From the NCBI GenBank assembly GCA_030432905.1, contig JAUILU010000001.1:372001-436000 (forward strand): a stretch of DNA of 64,000 nt. The letters are read 5' to 3'. Both the position numbers and the translations under genes were made by a program. This document shows, in pieces, positions 59,607 through 64,000 of the stretch (position 1 is its first letter; every line of letters begins with the position of its first letter). Under the pieces are notes generated by a model. The model did not search any database and was not told the origin of the DNA. It worked only from the letters and a program-made list of their open reading frames with translations. This DNA comes from Phycisphaerae bacterium (GTDB taxonomy: Bacteria > Planctomycetota > Phycisphaerae > Phycisphaerales > UBA1924).

Positions 59607-60652
59607 GCCATGCTCGGCGATGCGCGGAGTGTCAGATCGTCCGGCTTGCCCTGCTGCAACCGGTGAAAGCCGAGCCCGGCGATCATCGCCGCGTTGTCGA
59701 CGCAGTAGCACATCGCGGGTACAACGAGCCGAAGCCCGTGGCGATCGGCGAGCGACGCAAGCTCGCTGCGGATCCGCGAGTTCGCCGATACCCCGCCACC
59801 AACAACCAAGGACTTCGGTTTGGTCTGCATCGCTTCGAGCGCGCGTTCGAGTTTGAGCACGATCGCCCGGCTCGCCGCCCGCTGGAAGCTGGCGCATAGA
59901 TCACGGATCTGCTGTTCGTTCAGCTCGTCTTTCTCATTTGGGAACTTACCGCCAGGTCCTGGCACGCCGCGGACTTGGTAGAGCAGCGACGTCTTCAAAC
60001 CCGAGAACGAGAAATCGAGCGAATCCTTGCCGAGCCTGCTGACCGGAAAGTCGACCGCCCGTTCGTCCGCCCCCTCGCTCGATGCCAACGCATCGACCAA
60101 AGGACCACCCGGATGACCAAGCCCAAGAATCGCCGCGGCTTTGTCGTACGCCTCTCCGACTGCGTCATCGATCGTTCCGCCAAGCTTGCAAAGCTCGTCG
60201 GGCGATGCGCACTCGAACATCGCCGTGTGCCCGCCGCTGATGACCAGCCCGAGCGCCGGGTAGACCTCATCGAGTTGAAGCTCGGTATCCAGCAGCCCCG
60301 CCCAGAGATGCGCACGCACATGGTCAACCCCGACCAGCGGCACTCCGAGCGACCACGACAGAGCTTTGGCCGCCGAAACCCCTACGAGGAGCGCACCGAT
60401 CAACCCGGGCCTGTGCCCCACCGCGATAGCGTCCAGATCCGAAAGCTCGCAGCCCGCGTCCGCGATCGCTTGCTCGACAACGCCCGTGATCCGCTCGGCG
60501 TGCGCCCGGCTGGCGAGTTCCGGGACCACCCCGCCGTACTCTTCGTGGATCTCGTGCTGGCTCGAAACCACACTCGAACGCACGGCCCTACCGCCTTCAA
60601 CGACAGAGGCCGCGGTTTCGTCGCACGAGCTTTCGATGCCAAGAACAAGCAT
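59603..60652 (-). CDS. tsaD: tRNA N6-adenosine threonylcarbamoyltransferase
   Basis: Catalytic subunit of t6A37 synthesis on ANN-decoding tRNAs; 349 residues, normal length. Blocks visible: GIESSCDETAASVV, GGVVPELASRAHAERI, the metal-binding DHVRAH (HxxxH), ISGGHTAMFE, and CVDNAAMIAGLG with the third metal ligand Asp. ATG 60652. It is cotranscribed with the GGQ protein gene downstream and divergent from hflX with 57 bp between the starts. Confidence 0.97.
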   Translation of the reverse strand: MLVLGIESSCDETAASVVEGGRAVRSSVVSSQHEIHEEYGGVVPELASRAHAERITGVVEQAIADAGCELSDLDAIAVGHRPGLIGALLVGVSAAKALSWSLGVPLVGVDHVRAHLWAGLLDTELQLDEVYPALGLVISGGHTAMFECASPDELCKLGGTIDDAVGEAYDKAAAILGLGHPGGPLVDALASSEGADERAVDFPVSRLGKDSLDFSFSGLKTSLLYQVRGVPGPGGKFPNEKDELNEQQIRDLCASFQRAASRAIVLKLERALEAMQTKPKSLVVGGGVSANSRIRSELASLADRHGLRLVVPAMCYCVDNAAMIAGLGFHRLQQGKPDDLTLRASPSMA

Positions 60653-60709
60653 TGCAGCATGATACGCTTCGATACCCGGCCCGCCGGCTGCTAGAATCCG
60701 GCAGAACCT

Positions 60710-62146
60710 ATGAATGATTCAACACGCGACCATGTCGCGATCCAATCCGAACGAGCCGTGCTCGCCGCCGTCAGACTCCCAGATTCCAAGTACAACCCGG
60801 ATGATCCGTTCGGCGAACTCCAATCGCTTGTCGAGCAAGCCGGCGCGATCGTTGTGGGCACTCTCGACCAGATGCTCAACAGACCAGTCTCGGGCACCTA
60901 CATCGGCTCGGGCAAGCTCGAAGAACTCAAAGCCCTCTGCAACGAGCTCAACGCTCAGACAGTCATCTTCGACCACGAGCTCAGCCCGAAGCAGATCGCC
61001 AACATCGAGAAGGTCGTCGAACGCAAGGTGCTCGACCGCTCCGAGGTGATCCTCGACATCTTCGCTAGCCGAGCGACGACGCACGAGGCCAAGCTCCAGG
61101 TCGAGATCGCCCAGCTCGAGTACACCTACCCGAGACTCCGCTCGATGTGGTCCCACCTCGAACGCATCGCCGGCGGGTCGGCGGGCGGTGTGGGCACGCG
61201 CGGCCCCGGTGAGCAGCAGCTCGAAATCGACAGAAGACTCGTCCAGCGCCGGAAGTCGCACCTCAAGCAAGAACTCGACAAGATCCAGTCCCGCAAGGAA
61301 CGCTCCGTCGAGAAACGCAACAGCGACAACTTCACAGTCGGGCTCGTGGGCTACACCAACGCGGGCAAGAGCACGCTCTTCAACACACTCACCGAGGGCG
61401 GCGCGTACGCGGACGACCGACTCTTCGCAACGCTCATGACCCGCACCAGAAAGTGGGAACTCGGCAGCGGCATCGACGTCATGCTCTCGGATACCGTCGG
61501 TTTCGTCCGCGACCTGCCCCACAACCTCGTCGCGAGCTTCAAGGCCACGCTCGAAGAAGCGACGCACGCGGACCTGCTTCTGATCGTCGTCGATGTGTCC
61601 GACCCAGCCGCCGAGCTGCACTTCTCGGAGGTCAACCGCACGCTCGACGAGCTCTTCGATGGCGTCGCCAAAGCAAGCGCACGCGCCGCTTCGAAGGGCG
61701 TCCGCGAAAGCAGCGACGAGATCTGGCAACCGCCGGAACGGCTGGTCTTGCTGAACAAAGTCGATCGGCTCAAGAACAACACCGAACTACTCATCTGGCA
61801 GCAGCGGATCCCGAGTTCGCTTCCGATCAGCGCGCTTCCCGGCACCACCAACCAGCCGAGCCGGGGCCAGGACGAACTCGCAAATCGCGTCCGGCAAGCC
61901 ACACTCGGCGAACAGCTCGAACTCGAGCTGACTCTCCCGATGCGAGAAGCCAAAGCCCTGCACACGCTCGAGACCAAAGCAGAGATACTCGACCGAAAGT
62001 ACGAGGGCGACAAGGTCATCATCAAAGCACGGGTCGGGTCGAGATTGCTCGCGCAGCTCAGATCGGGCGGCGCACACATCTCGACCGACAAAGACTCCGA
62101 TCTCGCAGCCGCCCAGAGCGCGTGGCGAGAAGCACCCGAGTCGTAG
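60710..62146 (+). CDS. hflX: GTPase HflX
   Basis: Ribosome-associated GTPase that splits stalled 70S ribosomes; 478 residues. The N-terminal HflX domain has VGTLDQMLNRPVSGTYIGSGKLEELK, the helical linker ERIAGGSAGGVGTRGPGEQQLE, and the GTPase core G1 GYTNAGKSTLFN, G3 DTVGFVRDLP, G4 NKVDR. An insert around residue 325-345 (KASARAASKGVRESSDEIWQPPERL) lies between G3 and G4. ATG 60710. It is the only plus-strand gene among tsaD, CPBP and rpsT. A hairpin follows at 62161. Confidence 0.96.
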   Translation: MNDSTRDHVAIQSERAVLAAVRLPDSKYNPDDPFGELQSLVEQAGAIVVGTLDQMLNRPVSGTYIGSGKLEELKALCNELNAQTVIFDHELSPKQIANIEKVVERKVLDRSEVILDIFASRATTHEAKLQVEIAQLEYTYPRLRSMWSHLERIAGGSAGGVGTRGPGEQQLEIDRRLVQRRKSHLKQELDKIQSRKERSVEKRNSDNFTVGLVGYTNAGKSTLFNTLTEGGAYADDRLFATLMTRTRKWELGSGIDVMLSDTVGFVRDLPHNLVASFKATLEEATHADLLLIVVDVSDPAAELHFSEVNRTLDELFDGVAKASARAASKGVRESSDEIWQPPERLVLLNKVDRLKNNTELLIWQQRIPSSLPISALPGTTNQPSRGQDELANRVRQATLGEQLELELTLPMREAKALHTLETKAEILDRKYEGDKVIIKARVGSRLLAQLRSGGAHISTDKDSDLAAAQSAWREAPES

Positions 62147-62147
62147 T

Positions 62148-62185
62148 CCAAAAAAGAATAACCGGCCGGAGTTGCTCCGACCGGT
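62148..62185. terminator. Hairpin between hflX and tRNA-Glu, probably terminating tRNA-Glu (and perhaps hflX)
   Basis: ACCGGCCGGA-gttgc-TCCGACCGGT (62161-62185, one mismatch) is a strong stem. On the minus strand it is followed by TATTCTTTTTTGG, a good T-tract, 12 bp after the tRNA-Glu 3' end. On the plus strand only GCTTCTG follows, so it would be a weak terminator for hflX. Confidence 0.75.
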
Positions 62186-62196
62186 GCTTCTGAAAG

Positions 62197-62271
62197 TGAC
62201 CCCACGGGGATTCGAACCCCGGTTTTCAGGATGAGAACCTGACGTCCTAGACCGGACTAGACGATGGGGCC
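62197..62271 (-). tRNA. tRNA-Glu (anticodon CTC)
   Basis: The minus strand folds as a 75-nt cloverleaf. The acceptor GGCCCCA pairs with TGGGGTC (one G-T), the D-arm contains GTCTAGTCCGGTCTAGGAC, the anticodon arm is TCAGG-TTCTCAT-CCTGA with anticodon CTC (reads GAG), and the T-arm GGGGTTCGAATCCCC. CCA is not encoded. A tRNA-Glu(TTC) must exist elsewhere to read GAA, unless modification allows it. Confidence 0.95.
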
Positions 62272-62320
62272 ATCGGCTAAGCCAATCGTAGCCGACCGCG
62301 TCGAATGTTCAAGCTGCCCG

Positions 62321-63085
62321 CTACTTGCCGCTGGACATCATCGGGAGCGCCACCATCACCAGCAGGTCGTAGACCGCGTGCGCCCCTGCCGCGATCCCGA
62401 GCCCCCGCCCAAGAAAGAGCGTCCCGAGGAACACGCCGGACGCGAAGTAGAAGATAACCACTTCGACGTTCACGCCGCCCCCGCCGCCCGAGCGGTGATA
62501 GGCCGCGAAGACCAAGGCAGAGAACCCGACCGAGAGGACATTGCCAAGCTGTTTCCGCACGCCGCAGATGTCAACGAGCAATCCGTGCGCGAGCGCGATG
62601 AGGACGAACCTGAACACCAGTTCCTCGTAAACCCCCGCGCCTACCGCGATCGTCGCTCTCGCCCCGGCTGGCATCTCGGCGAACTCGCCACCAACGCCGC
62701 CGAGCAGCCCGGTCATCGCCGCCAGCACGAGCAGCGGCATCGCCCAGATGCACGACTCAGCCGCCATCAGCAGCAGCCCGCTTGCGCGAATCTTCCAAGG
62801 TCGTCGCTCGATCACCTGCCACGACACCAGCACCGTGACGAGCGCGATCGCCGGCAGGTGCATGCCAACGACACCGAAAAGCTCAAACAGCGTGCTCAGC
62901 AATCGGCGCGCAGCCAGGCCCATCGAGGCCAGTTCGTCCTGCCAGATCAGCGAGCCGAGTTCGTAAAACAACACCAACGGCAAAAGAAACACCAGAACCT
63001 GCAAAGGCCTGGTGGATTCCTGCCAGTAGTTGTCAAGATCGGATTCTTCGAGAACGATCGCGTCGGTATCGTCTGCGGCGCTCAT
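62321..63085 (-). CDS. CPBP-family intramembrane glutamic endopeptidase
   Basis: A 254-residue polytopic membrane protein. The conserved motifs of the CAAX-protease/bacteriocin-processing family are visible: YEELVFRFVLI (EExxxR), SALVFAAYH (FxxxH) and AAGAHAVYDLL (HxxxB). These are the catalytic residues of Rce1-type proteases. The N-terminus is acidic (MSAADDTDAIVLEESDLD). The substrate is unknown. It lies 16 bp from the rpsT stop on the same strand and may be cotranscribed with it. Confidence 0.9.
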   Translation of the reverse strand: MSAADDTDAIVLEESDLDNYWQESTRPLQVLVFLLPLVLFYELGSLIWQDELASMGLAARRLLSTLFELFGVVGMHLPAIALVTVLVSWQVIERRPWKIRASGLLLMAAESCIWAMPLLVLAAMTGLLGGVGGEFAEMPAGARATIAVGAGVYEELVFRFVLIALAHGLLVDICGVRKQLGNVLSVGFSALVFAAYHRSGGGGGVNVEVVIFYFASGVFLGTLFLGRGLGIAAGAHAVYDLLVMVALPMMSSGK

Positions 63086-63101
63086 CGAGTTCCTTGCAGC
63101 G

Positions 63102-63371
63102 TTACGAGGCGCTCTTGGCCTTGAGCTGCGCGGTCAGGCGGCTCTTTCTGCGGGCGGCCTGACGCTTGTGGATCACGCCCTTCTGAGCGGTGCGATCTAT
63201 GATCGAGCAGGCGCTGCGGAGCGCTTCCTGTGCGCCGCCGTTGTCGCCGGCGGACAGCTTGGTCTCAAACGTCTTGATGGCTTCGCGCATGGTGCGGAGG
63301 CGCCATCTGTTGCGTGAACGGTGCGAAAGGTTCTGACGAACGCGCTTCTTTGCTGAGACCGAGTGAGCCAT
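63102..63371 (-). CDS. rpsT: 30S ribosomal protein S20
   Basis: An 89-residue basic protein: MAHSVSAKKRVRQNLSHRSRNRWRLR at the N-terminus, TFETKLSAGDNGGAQEALRSACSIID in the middle, KGVIHKRQAARRKSRLTAQLKA at the end, the classic S20 pattern with the conserved KxxIHxNxAARxKSRL block (here KGVIHKRQAARRKSRL). AAAGGAAAT lies upstream of ATG 63371. S20 binds 16S rRNA early in 30S assembly. It is transcribed towards the CPBP gene. Confidence 0.97.
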   Translation of the reverse strand: MAHSVSAKKRVRQNLSHRSRNRWRLRTMREAIKTFETKLSAGDNGGAQEALRSACSIIDRTAQKGVIHKRQAARRKSRLTAQLKAKSAS

Positions 63372-63549
63372 TGAGCCGATTTCCTTTGGGCACGCAGCCC
63401 GTCGCTATCATCCCGGACGCCACGCCCGGACCCCCAGCGGGGCCTTCCCGCCGGGCGGTAGTCTTGCCCCGAAATCACGAAAGATCAACTCCTGACCCCC
63501 TAGGACTTGCCTCAGGGCTGGATTCTTCCCTATTGTCGCATCCGCAAAT

Positions 63550-63623
63550 GCGGGCGTAGCTCAACTGGATAGAGCACCTGACTACGGATCAGGAGGTTGG
63601 GGGTTCGAATCCTCCCGCCCGTG
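63550..63623 (+). tRNA. tRNA-Arg (anticodon ACG)
   Basis: A 74-nt cloverleaf: acceptor GCGGGCG / CGCCCGT with one G-T pair, D-arm GCTCAACTGGATAGAGC, anticodon arm CCTGA-CTACGGA-TCAGG with anticodon ACG (A34 edited to inosine in most bacteria, reads CGU, CGC, CGA), T-arm GGGGG-TTCGAAT-CCTCC. CCA is not encoded. Confidence 0.96.
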
Positions 63624-63932
63624 CTTCTTTGGCCCCTTGCCGAGCCACCCCACTCTACACAGATCCCAGCCCCTCAGACCGGGACCTCTTTTCGGGTCAG
63701 CCGATCACGTTCTCACCCAGCCTGAAGCAGTTGTGCCACCAACAAATCCTGCTATCGGCCCCACCCCATCCCAGCCAGAAGGCTCCACAAAGCTGTGTAC
63801 ACAACCCTCGCTACCGCCCTCGAACCGCGGCCTACCCACAGACGAAAGGGCTCGTCCAAGCCCTGACCCGTGTTTATTCACTTCATCTCGCTTACCGTGA
63901 AGTGATCGCTGGATCTGGCCGAATTCTGGGAC
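63624..63932. other. Intergenic region after tRNA-Arg; no gene seen
   Basis: These 309 bases contain no supported ORF. Two short symmetric sequences are present: TGTGTACACA at 63794-63803 and TCACTTCA-12-TGAAGTGA at 63878-63905, described separately. No clear terminator for tRNA-Arg was found. Confidence 0.4.
63878..63905. promoter_or_regulatory. Inverted repeat TCACTTCA-12-TGAAGTGA before an exported-protein gene
   Basis: A perfect 8-bp inverted repeat with a 12-bp spacer ends 27 bp before the ATG at 63933. Position and symmetry suit a regulator-binding site or a leader hairpin. No matching copies were noticed elsewhere in the window. Confidence 0.4.
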
Positions 63933-64000
63933 ATGAAGCGGCTCTTGGCTCTAGGTGTGCTCACACTCGCTGGCGGCAGTCTTGCCCCGGCGGTCGGACA
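63933..64000 (+). CDS. N-terminus of an exported protein (truncated by the window end)
   Basis: ATG 63933 opens MKRLLALGVLTLAGGSLAPAVGQ, a typical signal peptide with two basic residues, a hydrophobic core and an AVG-Q cleavage site. Only 22 codons are in the window, so nothing can be said of the product. The Shine-Dalgarno is weak. Confidence 0.6.
   Translation, partial: MKRLLALGVLTLAGGSLAPAVG

Noticed and set aside
59975-60694. 239-residue plus-strand ORF opposite tsaD
   Set aside because: Shadow of tsaD; Arg-rich and motif-free.
60719-61729. 336-residue minus-strand ORF opposite hflX
   Set aside because: Antisense shadow of a well-conserved GTPase gene; no protein-like motif or Shine-Dalgarno.
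63794-63803. TGTGTACACA palindrome as a further member of the TGTATACA operator set
   Set aside because: The core differs (GTAC, not ATAT/TATA), it lies 130 bp from the nearest gene and not at a sugar gene, so membership is not supported.
1-64000. Mobile elements, prophage, CRISPR arrays or defence systems
   Set aside because: No transposase, integrase, recombinase, Cas-like or restriction-like protein and no regularly spaced repeats were seen; gene composition looks uniform.

Overview
The window looks like chromosomal DNA of a high-GC, Gram-negative-type bacterium of the planctomycete class Phycisphaerae (inference). The grounds are three secreted proteins ending in a PAPAS/hydrophobic/RRRR sorting tail of the PEP-CTERM type, two secreted proteins ending in dockerin-like DxNxDGxVTPTDFSAW repeats, free-standing large pseudopilins ([17 protein letters not shown]), a pilus/secretion operon, and an RNase Y. 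I see no rRNA, CRISPR array, transposase, integrase or phage gene. It reads as ordinary host chromosome with compact operons, many of them coupled by 1-4 nt overlaps.

Layout. 1-11.1 kb is a probable alpha-glucan/sugar locus: the 3' end of a GH31 glycosidase, a ribose-type sugar ABC transporter (permease, lipoprotein, double ATPase), a pseudopilin, a GH13 neopullulanase-like enzyme, and two surface proteins built from the same repeat. TGTATACA-type palindromes sit upstream of the GH13 gene and of both surface proteins, suggesting one regulon. 11.1-14.5 kb is a three-gene FecB/FecC/FecE-type iron, heme or cobalamin importer with a Fur-like inverted repeat upstream. 14.5-16.1 kb encodes two more secreted proteins. 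16.2-21 kb holds tRNA-Gly, an S9 peptidase and serC-serA. 21-31.8 kb holds a pseudopilin, a zinc-ribbon/GYF-like membrane protein, a parvulin lipoprotein, rny, a PilZ protein, and a TgpA-DUF58-lipoprotein-scpB operon. 31.9-34.8 kb (plus strand) is a YhhQ-type transporter followed by a CheY/HD-GYP pair.

34.9-45.7 kb is one long minus-strand operon: histidine kinase, STAS protein, PilB/GspE, PilC/GspF, PilM, PilN, PilO, a PilP/GspB-like protein, a major pseudopilin and four minor pseudopilins. No secretin, retraction ATPase or prepilin peptidase is present in the window. 45.8-53.4 kb is the most interesting locus: a 1042-residue TPR protein, an ExbB/TolQ, an ExbD/TolR and a 1059-residue protein. 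That last protein joins a TolB-like PD40 beta-propeller to a TonB/TolA-like transmembrane helix with an SxxxH motif, and ends in a carboxypeptidase-regulatory and a jelly-roll-like module. This resembles a re-wired Tol-Pal/TonB machine with TolB- and TolA-like parts on one chain.

53.7-64 kb carries a PEP-CTERM protein, L-serine dehydratase, a small PD40 protein, a three-gene DUF2071/DCC/epimerase operon, tsaD with an overlapping GGQ release-factor-like gene, hflX, tRNA-Glu, a CPBP protease, rpsT, tRNA-Arg and the first codons of another exported protein.

All assignments rest on motif reading alone; no database search was run. Several ORF-track starts were moved on the basis of Shine-Dalgarno sequences, overlaps and codon use, as stated per entry.
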